In this document: one piece after another, positions 33,895 through 45,642 of the stretch
How positions within the stretch are numbered: position 1 is the stretch's first letter
Layout of the letters: each line of letters begins with the position of its first letter
Assembly (NCBI GenBank): GCA_950295325.1
Contig: OX485806.1
Coordinates: 8,494,001 to 8,558,000, forward strand
DNA: 64,000 nt
Direction of reading: 5' to 3'
Source of the DNA: Polytrichum commune
Lineage: Eukaryota; Streptophyta; Polytrichopsida; Polytrichales; Polytrichaceae
The notes under the pieces: model-generated
What the model saw: only the letters and a program-made list of their open reading frames with translations
Databases searched by the model: none
What the model was told of the DNA's origin: nothing
Made by a program: the position numbers and the translations under genes

Positions 33895-36800
33895 ATGTTC
33901 ATGTGTGTAGGCAGAATGAATGGGTTTAGTGAAAGAGGGGATTGGTCATCTGAAGACATGGCCACTTGGCCATCTGCATCTGAGGATGAGATAGACATTG
34001 TCGGGGAGGATACTATGGCTGACAGTGCAGATGAAGATCATTTGGATTTACCTTCGCCTTCCGTACCGCAATGTCCCATTGCTGAATGTACGGGACTCTC
34101 AAGGGCTTCATGGGTGAATTTGGAGGTGGTACTTCTTAATGACAGTGGAGTTGTTGTGGCGGAGGGGATTTGTCGCAACACCCATCCACAAGATTGCATT
34201 GATGAAAATCCGTTTGGCACCGAGGACGTTGGGGTTGTCATATTGGAGTCGCTCGTTCATTCCGAGGTGGATCCCACTCATAGGTTCTCCCTCCGGAGGT
34301 GGCCATTGAGGAATGTCACGATTGATGGAGTTAGTTTGTGTGAACATGAGCAACGACACTTGCAAATCGAAAAAGAGCAGCAATCAAACATGCGGCCACG
34401 TAAGGGTCAAAGAAAGTACGATACATTGGCACGTCTTGCTCCGTCTGCAACTGATTGTAAACGTCAAAGGTTGCTCGGGGAGGAGTCCATTAGAGAAGTT
34501 GCCACAAAGGATTGTTGTGTGCATCGTTGTTGCCAATTGTTTCCAAGGGATAATTTGAAGGCCATCCGCGAAGAAATGTGGTTTGGTGATTTCCGTCTAA
34601 GATCCACCAAAAAACTTGATGTGCATAGGGTGATACATGTGAATGGGGCGGGTCGCAAGGTCTTCACCATTGAGAGCATAGACGTGTGTTGCAAGGCATG
34701 GTACACCATTCATGGTGTGTCGAAAGCGGACTTTTATAGACAAGCTGCTTATACCAAGGAAGGCCGCCGGTCCCGTCACCATGGGAACGTGGGTTTAAAG
34801 AAACCTAGGGAAGCAACAAGGCAAGCAACGGCCACTCTAGCAACCATCATTGTCCCACTTGCCGATGCAATGCCGCCCAAAACACGCACACTCACAACTG
34901 GTGAGAAGGTTGTGGAGAAAATTCTTCCCACATGCACAAAATGGAAAGACATATTGTTGGATGTAAATGCAGTTGGCGAGAAGATTGGGTTGGAGCCAAT
35001 TTCATCGTCAAAATTGAGTGCAATCAAGAAAGCAAACTTCAGCGAATACATTACAAAAAGACGAGGGGACAAATTTGCAAGGTGCTCTAATTGTGAGAAG
35101 TTGAAGCGCCTTCGGGATGCACACACGATGGGTACCGAGTCGTTTGCGGTGCATCAATTGAACTATTTCAAGCACGTAAACATGCAAGAGGCACACCGTA
35201 ATGATTACTACACAAATAGAGCTTTGTCCATCTCCAGGCCCTTGGAAGTTCTTACGGTCATCCATGACAAAATGGACCATGCCAAGACAACCTCCCCATG
35301 TTTTGCAAAACGAATCAAGGCCACGGATGGGTTTTTTAAGTTGCATGTATCGGTTACAGGTGATCTTCGAAACAATGTTATGACATACCCTAAATATTAT
35401 TGTATTTTATTCCGTGATGTACTTGAGAACATTGATTCACTCAAAACGATTTAGACATACATAGATACTAATCACTTTGGGTTGGCATTGTAGGAATGAT
35501 TGCACATGGACACGGTGATGTCAAGTTTGCCCATTATGCTCTTGATTTGTATCCGGCAAATTCAAACCACACGATAGGGTCATTTGCAAGGCTTTTGCGT
35601 GATTTAGAGAAACCGCCAGCCTATTCTTCATGATTGTTATTTGAAAACACGGGTTCAACACCTTTATATGAAGCAGTGATGGATGGAAAAGATGTATGCT
35701 TGTATTCGTTGCCCGAACCACCCAGTGAACCCGTGATAGCCAAGAAGTTGCCCCCCACTTTGCGTGTCCAATTGGACAATTGTGCCAAGGACAATAAAAG
35801 TAGATATATATTTGCATATTGGTCGTTGTTGGTTGCGAAAGGCATTTTCAAGGAGGTTTTTGTGTCCTTCCTATTGGTAGGCCACACGCACGACGATATT
35901 GATGCATCTTTTGGACGGTGGAGCATGAAGTTGCGGGAGGAGGATTTTCCTACAATCCCGTTATTGATGAAGTCGTACATGGATTTGGAGAACGTTCCCG
36001 TCATCCCCCATATGATTGAGGAGGTGCCAGACTTCAAGGCATTTATAGAACCTTATATTCGAAGTGGAGCTCATCGATTGATTGGCCATACGAAGGCACA
36101 ACAATTCCGGTTCTACATGCGTGACGATGGTATCCCGGCCATGCAATACAAGTTGTTGTGCACGACACAAGACTGGAGCCCGCCAGAGGGTCTCCTTGTG
36201 TGGTGCGTGGATGCGGATGGGAAGACCATGTTACCGGATGGAGAGCCTAGGCCTTGCAAGCCAATAGCCATGAAGAATTTGGAGGATATTTTGAAAGGTA
36301 TATCAGGCTTCATTCAATATTGGGAGAGTTTGAAGATAGCGGATGTTGGCGGATCATGTTGGCATCGTTATGGGAGTTGGATACATTATTGGACACGTGT
36401 TCGTGCGGCCTTGGCAGACCTCCACCAAGATAGCCCTCATACTTTGAGGCACGGATTTTGGCTACAAACTCGTATCGATGTACAAGCTTCGGAGGCTAGT
36501 CTTTTGAGTAATGGAGAGGTTCGTGAGGAGTTTGATATGGACGACCATTACGTTGGACCTGCTAGTCAACGTCCCCCACCATCTTTCCGCATTGCAGTGG
36601 ATTGTCATGAAGGTTATATGCTCATTTTGCGTCCTGGAGATGAGACATATGCAAAGCCAGTGTGGGTGGCAAGAGTTTTGTCCAATCCAAATTTTGTAAC
36701 TTCCAGCCCTCATTTTCGACAAATACAAGTAGAGTACTACCGACCGACAGCACGGAATGAAGATGTTGTTCGGCATTATACAGGCTGGGATACAAACCAA

Positions 36801-36980
36801 CACTTTCGGTGGAAGGTGGATTCTGAGCACGGTCCATCTTGGGTAGATACAGATTCCATATTCATAGCATGGAAACCACGGAAAAATCATAGTGGATCAG
36901 TGTCCATCCCTCAAAAGTACATAACTTTTGCAAAAGACAACCTTGCTCGGATCGCAGAAGAAGCAACCCACGTTGAATGA
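33895..36980 (+). CDS. DUF7869-type protein, two exons, one in-frame TGA
   Basis: Exons 33895-35359 and 35494-36980 join at a phase-1 GT-AG intron (ACAG|GTGATC; TTGTAG|GA). The start is uncertain: ATGs at 33895, 33901 and 33916 are all in frame. The protein (about 980 residues) has an acidic N terminus, a Cys-rich middle (FARCSNCEKL), then the family core. The core comprises VIHDKMDHAKT, the GMIAHGHGD / SNHTIGSFARLLRDL block created by splicing, VQLDNCAKDNKSRY, and FLLVGHTHDDIDASFGRWS. I know this Asp/His-rich core from large uncharacterised families in mosses, ferns, oomycetes and animals that look transposon-like. A TGA at 35631-35633 interrupts PPAYSS*LLFEN, where Trp would fit. Otherwise the frame is clean for 1.3 kb on each side. 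No terminal repeats were found. It is either a slightly damaged mobile gene or a domesticated one. Confidence 0.7.
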
Positions 36981-37499
36981 GAAGTTGGTAGGATTGTGTT
37001 AGCATGATTATAGTGTAAACAGTAATTCGACGAATATATATTACTCATATGTGTGCTCCTCAAACTTGGGGCAAAGTTTGGGTAGAACCTGCGAATGCTA
37101 TATTGTTTGGGGTTGGATGAATATCCATTTACTATATTTCAATACGATTGTGAAGTTCATTTTTTTATTAAGTTTGGGACTACATTTTCCATTGAAGAAA
37201 TATGCATTTATTGCATGCACTTTGTATGTTGCAATGTCTATATTTTATTGACCATGCTAATAATAGAAATCATTTTATATGTTTCTTGGGTGAAACTAGT
37301 TTGGAGTGCTCTACCCAAAGTGTTTTTGTTGATGAAGTTGGTGTTGAGTGCTCTACCATATGTGCTTATGTCCACACATAATAGATTTGGGATATTAGAA
37401 CATATAATATATTTGAAATTGTTCGCAATATAGTTTCGGAACACGGAATGTTGTTTGATCCAAATATTAATTTGAGACTTGAGAAAGCCTTAATTTAAC
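36981..37499. other. AT-rich flank after the DUF7869 gene
   Basis: No gene. A 40-bp motif is repeated: TTTGGAGTGCTCTACC near 37301 and TGTTGAGTGCTCTACCATA near 37343. Probably the 3' flank of the gene or element upstream. Confidence 0.4.
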
Positions 37500-38060
37500 G
37501 AATATAGTGTTTTATGTACAACAACCCCCACACGTATACAACACCAATTAACCACCCTCATAGTAAACACAAACTTCATAGGAACCCTCTTCCCATACAT
37601 ACACCTCAAAAAACCCAAACGTAAAACTAGTCATTATCACATATGGAACTCCTCTACCCTCATTCAACTCACCAAAGATATTTTCCCAAACCCAGAACTT
37701 GCATACCATATCCTTATAAAAATACTAAAAATATTTCAACAAAAACACTCTCAATGCTAGCAAAAAAATTCCACGACAATAAACATTAAAAATGCCATAC
37801 TATTTAACACATTCTTTCCCTTTGTACAACCTCCCATACACAACACTAACCTCAACCAAGAGCTCCCTCACCAATCCCAACATGTCCAACTCCTCCGCGC
37901 ATATCACATCCCACATATCATATACACCTTAATAGTCTTCATAAGCCCCATATCAACACAATGCAATGCCACCCTCCAAAATGGATTTCCTACACGTAGT
38001 CTCACTATACTAAGAAGATTACAAAATCTCCCACTCCCATTTAATCCCCCCCCCCCAAAT
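37500..38060 (+). mobile_element. A/C-biased LINE-like fragment, plus strand
   Basis: Plus-strand sequence is A/C-rich with few G, like the LINE pieces at 18.6-19.95 kb and (minus strand) 38.4-41.8 kb. Broken frames are Asn/His/Pro/Leu-rich. It ends in a run of 10 C near 38048. It is in the opposite orientation to the adjacent LINE, so this is a separate insertion. No diagnostic domain was seen. Confidence 0.35.
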
Positions 38061-41000
38061 TATTATTTACCTCATCATCTAATCATTCACCATCATCCAC
38101 ACACCAGACAACTCACACAAGAATTTATTAGAGTCAATAGGAGATAAGATTGCACAAGCATAGACAGAAGAAGAAGAAGAAGAACTCCGGTCTTAGAAAA
38201 GAGGCTGGAGTGAATAGAGGTGTTTGTTCGTAAAACATCCTTGGCCACACCCTAGGGCAATGGCGTTAGATGTAAAACTACTTCACCCTTTGCAGGGAGT
38301 AGACACTACATTAGTGACTAACAACCTTTACCGGTAGCTGGTAACATGTGCCTTCAACAGTGGTAGTTATCGTGGCACTACTACGGGGGGGGGGGGGGGG
38401 GTATATCGGGTTTGTGAGTGTTTTAGTTATGCTAGGTCGTGTAGGTCTCTGATAGGTTGTCTATTTTTTAGCCGCCTTTTATGAATCAATATTGAGTGTG
38501 CATATTGTATGGCAATTATGTTGATTTGTTTATATGTATTTTTTATTTTCGTGGAAGGGAGTTTAAGTTTTGTTTCTAGTTCTTTCATCGATGGGATGTG
38601 AGTTGTGGCTCTTGCACTTGCGGCTAATATCATAAGTGGTTCTACATTCCATCCTCTCGCTATGACATTGTTGATGAGCAGTTGATATTTTGTGGTTTTT
38701 CTCTCTCGAGTTTCTACAGTAAATCTGTCGTTACAATATGTAAATTCTATAAATTGTATGGTGATTTTTGGTGTAGGGGCTTCTGGTGGCGGATCATCGT
38801 ATGGGTGACCTATGATGCATAATATGTCAAGTTTAAACCTAGCGTTGTAATGACACCTTTGGGCACTGCACATGCACGGTAGTAGCCATGTTGGTACTGT
38901 GTTTTCTTGGGGGAATCCATTATATGTCCTTGCGTTCATAAGTGTGTAATGTCTTGTTATTTTATTTGAAATGATAAGTTTACGTATTTCCCATACCGCT
39001 TTGTTATGCCTTTTTGTTGTTAGCGCATTGATGTGTTGTTGTTTGCATTTAAGAAGTACATGTAACCATGTATCTACATATGATGAGTTACAGAGAGGGC
39101 ATGTATTTGATGGGTACAGTTCTCTACCAAAGAAGACTTGTTTCCGAGCATGTCCCATATACTGTCCAGTTCGGAATTTGATTACGCACGTTTTTTGTTT
39201 ATCTATAATGGTAGGGTTTTTCCAAAAGTTATTTGATAATACTTTGTCGATATTTTTGTTGTTGAGCCATTTATGTAATTGATGTGTTTGATTTGCTATA
39301 ATTTCTAGGTTATGCCTTTTATCATATTCAAGGACATATTTTCCAAGGTGCCGAATGGGGCCTTTGTCTGGTGTTTCTTGCATTGAGTGCCACCAATCTT
39401 TTTGGAGGTAGTATGGTGTAGGGTGTGCATGTTCATATGTTGCTACGGCATCTCTATGATCTAGTTCGCAACCCAATTTGGCTAGTGTGTCTGCTTGTTC
39501 ATTTCCATTTATGTTCGTGTGGGCTTTGACTTTATGAAGTGTGGTGGTTTGTGTGCAGCATTGTAGCATTTTAATTGTAGACTCGAGTATATTCTTATAT
39601 GGGTGGTTGTTATGCAGGGTTGGATGTTTGATTTGTGTATTTAGTAGGTATAGGACATTGAGGCAGTCTATGAAGATATGTGCTGGTTCATCACGATATG
39701 TGGTAGTGAGGAGATGGAGGGTGTGGTGTATAACCATCAGTTCTACTCGTAGTATGTTTTGGAGCCGTGGTAGCCTTTCTGCAATCTTGAGATTTTAAAA
39801 AGGGTTGTATATGCCATATCCTGCCTCTTCTCGTTTCCAGTGTTTGTGAGTTGTTTTTTTAGGTGGTTTGAACAACCCATCTGTGTATTAACAAAATTGC
39901 GGTTGGTATTTGAGGGGTAAACGTCTGTCTAGGTTGGTGATTAGTGGGATACTAGTGGTTTGGGTGATAGGTGGGCAGTAGGTGGGTGAGGAGGGTATGT
40001 AAGTTGAGACCATTTCGGACTACAATTTACTAGGGTGTTTATTGGTGTAGGTGGTGCAATTTTGGTAAACATTGCAGGTATTTCTAGAATGTTCCCAATG
40101 ATGTCCATTTGGTGGGTATATTCCTTAGATCCAATGGGTGTGCTCGGGGGGGACAATTCACTATACTTTGTGTGAACACGTGCGTTAAAGGGGTATTTAA
40201 ATGAGGCTATCACATAATTGGAATATTTGAGGTATATTCTCAAATATTCTAGAACATTTCAAGTATATTCTTGATATATTCTCTAATTATTCCTTACTTG
40301 AATTTTAAGCATCCTATATTACATCTATTTTTTTTCTAAATTTTATTGCTCATGAATAAAATATACCCTATATTTTAACGCACCATGTTTACTAATTTTC
40401 CTAAGTGTCCTCCCTGAGTGGGTGTGCTCTTGTGGTGTATGCATAAGATACGGATAGCACGGCTTTCTGTTCTTGGTTCAATTCTTAATTCTGGTGGTAT
40501 TGTTGGCTCGTCATACATAATGGTATCAACCTTGAAGTGTGTGATAACGTGTGAATCTGGGAAGGGGCCATCATGGGGGTTAAGGTTGTGGTACCAGTTT
40601 GGGTCTATTGTTACGAGTATTGTAGCTGTGTCGGGGTTATTTTTGGTTGCAAGTCTTGCCCAATGGAGGGCTTGTTGGGCTTCGTAATCTGTATGTGGGT
40701 GGGCATATCGTTTCCTTTCCATTTGTGTTGGAATGCCGTTCCTATTGATCCGAATGCTCTATCCCGGGGAAATGGGGAGGAAAATTGTCAGAGTGTGGTA
40801 GGGCATATTATTGGCGACGAGAAGTATGGGTGCGTGATGTGGAAGGACTCAATGAGGTGCTCAAGGATGGTGTTGGGGAGTGTGTATTGTGAAAGTTTAA
40901 GGGGATCACTTTTGGGTATTCTATATTTGTATCTCTGGTATAACCATGCGACTTTTGTTTTAAATGTTTACGTGGGGCTTCTAGATCTTGTGGTCTATTT

Positions 41001-41760
41001 AATGCTACTTGGTATTGTTCCCATAGCCATTGTAATCTTTGTTCAGGGATGGTGATTAAGTGGCGGCCACTGTTATCATAGATGTATGATACACCATGTT
41101 GGCTTTGATGGTGCTTTGTGTGTGGGCGATGTCGTCTCTGGGTTACATTCGTTAATATTGATATGGCATAAGGGTATGGTTTGTGGCGGGGGGATGTATC
41201 GGGAGTCTCTCGTTTGTTCTTGGTTGAAGTTTGATTGTAGGATGCTAGTGAAGTGTTGGTGTTGTTTGTGAGTGTAGTATTGCGTTAAGAGTAGAACGTT
41301 GTGATTTATGGCGTTTTGGTTGTTCCATGGGAACAATTCTTTTTTGGGGAGCCATTTGTTATAATTAAAGTATTTCATTTGGTAGTGTCCATTGACATAG
41401 GTAGGCCGTATATGCTTTTGTGATTTTGTTTTTATCTTTGTATGTGCTAGGGCGGTCGTTTATTATGGAGTGTATTGGGAATTGTGTGTGGTTTTTAAGG
41501 ATGTGTAGGGGTAGTTTTGGGTGTTCTAGTGGTGGTGGTGGTGGGGGATGTGCGTTGTGTTCGCGTGCTCTCGTAGGTATCTTATAGTTTTGTAATTTAT
41601 ATTCGTTTTTAAGGTATTTGATGCAGGGTGTGTTAAGCATATGTCCGGGCATTGGTTGTGGCATGAGGTTTCACAAAAGAGTGCACTGGCGTGATCTAAA
41701 GCGGTTTTAATTATTTTAGTGGGCGTATCATAGTAATGTTTAAATTCATCATTAGTCATT
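38061..41760 (-). mobile_element. Decayed LINE-like retrotransposon, RNase H-containing
   Basis: The minus strand carries A/C-biased coding fragments from 41,760 to 38,427: 41759-41526, 41664-41365, 41378-41076, 40722-40375, 40243-39941 and 39737-38427. The last is an RNase H plus zinc-knuckle region. The upstream fragments (for example DPNWYHNLNPHDGPFPDS) are not assignable with confidence and the RT core is not recognisable. The probable 3' UTR continues to about 38,061 and includes a GAA microsatellite and a run of 17 G (38385-38401 on the plus strand). Confidence 0.6.
38427..39737 (-). pseudogene. LINE RNase H domain with C-terminal zinc motif
   Basis: The frame contains the C-terminal half of an RNase H domain: FIDCLNVLYLL (Asp), then HKVKAHTNINGNEQADTLAK (His and final Asp). 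The first half lies just upstream in another frame, with TDG near 39,885 and GYGIYNPF, then VELMVIHHTL (Glu) at the join. One frameshift near 39,740 therefore separates the catalytic residues. After the domain comes a CPLCNSSYVDTWLHVLLKC zinc motif of the type found after RNase H in many LINEs, followed by about 200 residues of unassigned C-terminal sequence. Cellular RNase H1 would not carry this zinc motif. Confidence 0.7.
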
Positions 41761-41859
41761 AGATGTGTGCCATTGGGGTGTGTTATGTATTTGAGTTTGG
41801 TTATATTATGTTATATTATATTATGCAAGATTGGACATTGCATACTCTAGTAAGTTTTC

Positions 41860-43039
41860 CTTTGTCATCATTTTAAAAATAGATGTTCAAGACATTTTTT
41901 CCCCCATACATGCTCTTATTTCCATTTCAACGACTTCTTTTGGTTTCAACCTATTGAGGTTCTTTGCAATGAGAATGAGTATATTTTTTTTTGCCAAGTC
42001 ATCACCCGTGGGTTTACCCATTGTCACATTTATGCATTCATGTCCAAATGTTAGTTAATTTTTTCTAATGTTTAAAGTTTGTTCCGGGCTAGTGGCAACA
42101 ATCCATGCAAAATGGTGATTTTCCCCTTCTTTACATGTGAGATTTCAATGTTATGGCCTCTCTTGAACCCTTCATTGACCACTTCCTCATACACCGTGTA
42201 CCATGTTTCATCTTTTATGCTATCACTAATGATTTTTATGAACAACATCTCACTTGAGGCAATAGTATCGTAAGATTTATAAACTTCCCTCTATGAAATT
42301 TTTCATCCATGAGCCGGATGATAAATGGCCGTATTCCTTGAAGGAGAGTTATTCCATCCTCTTGTATGTTTTTAAGGTGAATTTTTGCATGTCCAGATCA
42401 TTGTTTTCCTTCATGTGTGCACATTATAGCTATAGGGTTATTAATGTCATCACCAAGGAAGATTTTCATCTCATCCAATCTCTTGGTGATTTTTTCAAGT
42501 GCCCCCTCTCTAGGTATAATCATTTGATTGAGGTCAAAAAATAAAGCCACATGGTAATCCATTGCAAAACCATCACATACTTCTATTTCTGAGGGGATTT
42601 GGGTGTGATGAAAATTTTGTTCTCCTATACTGTTTTTGTTTGGCCACATGTCTTGTGATACATACAGATATGACGGAATACAATCTTGACAGTTAAGTAT
42701 TTCTTTCTCATTCATCCCTAATTTCACAAGCTCGCTAACACTTCTATGAGCCTCTTGAGGAAACCCTTTACTTATATTCAAAGCGTTCATAGCTTTGAAT
42801 CCAAGCCATACCGGAAGAGATTTTCCTTGTGCTACGGTTCGGTTTTTGATTTTGTCTACTATGGCGAGAGATGCATTGCTAGATGTTTGATGTTCGTTTT
42901 TATTTTGTATGACTTCCATGTCTTTTACTCCATCAATGGGTTTGTCCAAGCTACGAGTGTGGGCTATTATGCAAAGATGATACATATATGTGTTATTATT
43001 TTTTGTGATTTGCCATGTTCTTCTTTTATTCCTAGTCAT
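41860..43039 (-). pseudogene. Unidentified decaying coding sequence
   Basis: The best part is a 213-residue minus-strand frame (43039-42398). It contains GKSLPVWLGFKAMNALN, SELVKLGMNEKEILNCQDC, DGFAMDYHVALFFDLNQM and KRLDEMKIFLGDDINNP. Amino-acid composition is protein-like, with normal Trp and Cys use. Below 42,398 the same strand continues in broken frames with TWYTVYEEVVNEGFKRGHN and KKGKITILHGLLP. I do not recognise the family. Its place between a LINE and a hAT element suggests part of another transposon, but a decayed host gene is equally possible. Confidence 0.4.
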
Positions 43040-43089
43040 AACCCCATTCCACTTATGAATAAGTGGGGCTTGAAGGGGAAATGCTAATA

Positions 43090-44197
43090 AAAAGAAGAGA
43101 TATCTATTTTTTCTTATGCATACAATTTATTTAGTTTGTGTGGCAAATGTGCTTTCAGTAAGGTTTTTGTATTATTTTTATTATGTCTACATACATTGCT
43201 GACTAAACAACATTCAATATTACATTCAATTGGTATGTGAGAGTTGACACAGTGTGAGGATTTCCAATATGATGTGGCTACTAAGAGCCTAATAAAAAGA
43301 ACAACATAGGTTGCATATGCAACCTGTAACATTTATACTACTATTTTGAACAAGAAATGAAAGGGCTATGTGCCTAATTTGTGTGTGTTTTGTTGGTGCC
43401 TATGTGCATTTCTATAGTATTGGTACTATTATTTTTGAGGGGGTGCTTACCTTATTAGCTGCAGTGGGGATCATGGAACTTCTGGAAATGCCCCTCCAGC
43501 AGTCTATCGACTTTGTCTGCAGTAGCTAAGTGAATCGGCTTCTCTGTAAAGTTTCGCCAACAACCTCCCTTGTGTCACCACCGGCTGCCTCTCTCAGTAG
43601 CAAACAACAACTACTCACTCGGCAACAACACCAACAACCTCTTTCAATCAGCAACACCACCAGCTGCTTCTCAACAACTTCCTCCCTCAACAATAGGCAG
43701 GTTGTTTTGTTTGCAGCATCAACTTTGTTTAAGTCTCAACATGGTTTTTATTCTGGCAGGGTTGTTTCTAAGGTCACAACCAGTGTTGGACCGGTATAGC
43801 ACCATTTACTTGGTATAGAATACTAGTATGAGTATGGTATTAAGTACCATACTACCTGCAGTATGTGGATGGGGCGATACCTGCTCTGTACTTGTATTGC
43901 ATGGTATCGGGTCTCAATACCCACCTTTGATACCCGAGGCAAGAGGTGGAGGTCAATACTCACCCCCGCCTTTGCTCATGTCGAGAGGCCCAAAACCCCA
44001 GTATCCTAGTCCGCTTGAATGCTCTTCAGATCGGCGCCGTTGCAATTTATTATTCAAAATTTCAGTTCAACAAACTCTAGATTCTTGGCTTCAATGAGGC
44101 ACGTTTCTTACTATCGATGAATTGCGTCCTTATGCACTCTTGTTGCAATGTTGTTTGTGTTTTTATGTGCATTTGAAGCTTGATTTAGGGTTGCAAG
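43090..44197. other. Noncoding stretch before the hAT gene
   Basis: No supported gene. A CAGTGTTGGACCGGTATAGC sequence at 43781 resembles hAT terminal repeats (CAGTGTTGG type) and could be the left end of the hAT element, but no matching right end was found. A small hairpin GTATGGTA-TTAAG-TACCATAC lies at about 43834-43854. Confidence 0.35.
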
Positions 44198-44548
44198 ATG
44201 TCTGGTTCACAACCTATTTTGATGAAAGCTGTTGCAAATCAATGTATGGATGTTGGGTTCTCTAATAACACAGTGAATTTGATTGATTCAGATTGCACAG
44301 AGACGGTGAATGTAGTGGGTTGTTTGCCGACAATGTCAAATGAAGTGGCTTTAGAGTTTGAGGCTGCGTGGTAGGTTCTTCTCACTGCATTGACAAGTAA
44401 TCGGCATTTTTGGGCACCTTATCACCGACAATCTTTGGTATGGGCCTTCGTCAAATTGAAAGAGCCAGGCGTAGAAGTTGACGTCAAAGTGATCCAGGTG
44501 ATGAAGTGCACGATCTGTCACCCTACCAATGCGACGTCTTCTTCTAGT
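44198..44548 (+). pseudogene. hAT transposase, 5' part (cut by CACTA insertion)
   Basis: Starting at the ATG at 44198, the frame runs to the insertion point. It ends with the first half of a BED-type zinc finger (VMKCTICHPTNATSS). A TAG at 44372-44374 interrupts it (EAAW*VLLTALTS, where Gln would fit). Removing the CACTA element and one copy of the AGT duplication fuses this frame directly to 55702, giving CTIC, then a Ser-rich stretch, then SMKNHVMNEH. That completes the C2H2 BED finger. The 3' part is listed separately. Confidence 0.8.
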
Positions 44549-45642
44549 CACTATAAGAAACCCGCGTTTTTGGGGTCGTTTTGGGGAAACGAGTGATGTC
44601 TTCCGAGATGTCACTATGTTCGGCAATAAACGCCCACATAATTGCAGATTTTATTGGACGTTGCGTGAAACATGACAGATCATGGGCCAGGACATGGCGA
44701 TGTCAGGAAGGATAGCCATGTTCTTGTGGATGTCATTTAAAACATGCTGACGTCCTGCGTCGGGCCGTTTGTAAGGCCGCTAACGCCACGTCATCCCCAT
44801 AGGTCTATCCACGGCATGTATAAAGTTGCGGCGGGCAGACTTAAAGTGCTGCCCGGGAAAAAAATGTTGGAGAATGTTCAATTATGTGTGGTTGGCTATA
44901 AAAGACAAACTTGTTCCCAAAAATTTGAGGGAATGCCACATAAATTTCTCACGGTGCATCAATATGGTTCTTGGCATGCATGTTATTCTCCCGAATTCCG
45001 TTCAAATATTTGTAGCGGATGAGCCAAAAAACACGGGGGTGGTTGAGTCATTCTCTAATTGCCATAAGGTAGACATGCGGGACCACAATTGCATACCGTA
45101 GGTTCATATATAGCTGGTTCAACACATGTTAGCCGAATAATTAATTAAAGTGGAAAAATGCCCTTTGGATTAAAATAGAAAAATTATGAAATTTCAACTT
45201 TTGCTACAAAAGGAATGTTTTCTCATTCACTTGTTTATAATTTAGTTTGTCATATGTTGATTTTGATTTCAAAGGATTTCAAAGGTTATATATTTGTACA
45301 TTTAGACACGAGGAAATCAAGGGAAGACTTTTGCAAGCAAAATATGGCACTTCATTGCTCTCACAATTCCAAAAATACATGCGCCAAACGTGGGAGTGCC
45401 CACGTTGGATCTCGTGGCCACATTCCACATATAGACGAGCAACTGCTACTGGAAAATCTTAGTGCCTAGAAAATTATGACCATCCGTCTGTTTGAACACA
45501 AAGGACGTCTCCGCGGACACTCGAGTAGACATCAGCCTTGACAGTCGGTTCCTCTCCAGCAAGGCGTCCCTTGTGACGCAACCTTATACATTGCATGCCA
45601 TGTGTGATGTGACGTTGCTGTAGGTGCTTTGGGTTGTAACCA
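44549..45642. other. Left subterminal and 3' flanking region of CACTA 1
   Basis: No gene. The first 550 bp hold repeated GATGTC, GACGTC and CCACGTCA-type motifs in both orientations. From 45,100 to 45,470 the sequence is plain AT-rich noncoding DNA, then the 3' end of the transposase gene begins. Confidence 0.6.

Noticed and set aside
43781-43803. Left terminal repeat of the hAT element (CAGTGTTGGACCGG)
   Set aside because: It resembles hAT ends, but no matching right end or 8-bp duplication could be found, so I did not annotate an element boundary.
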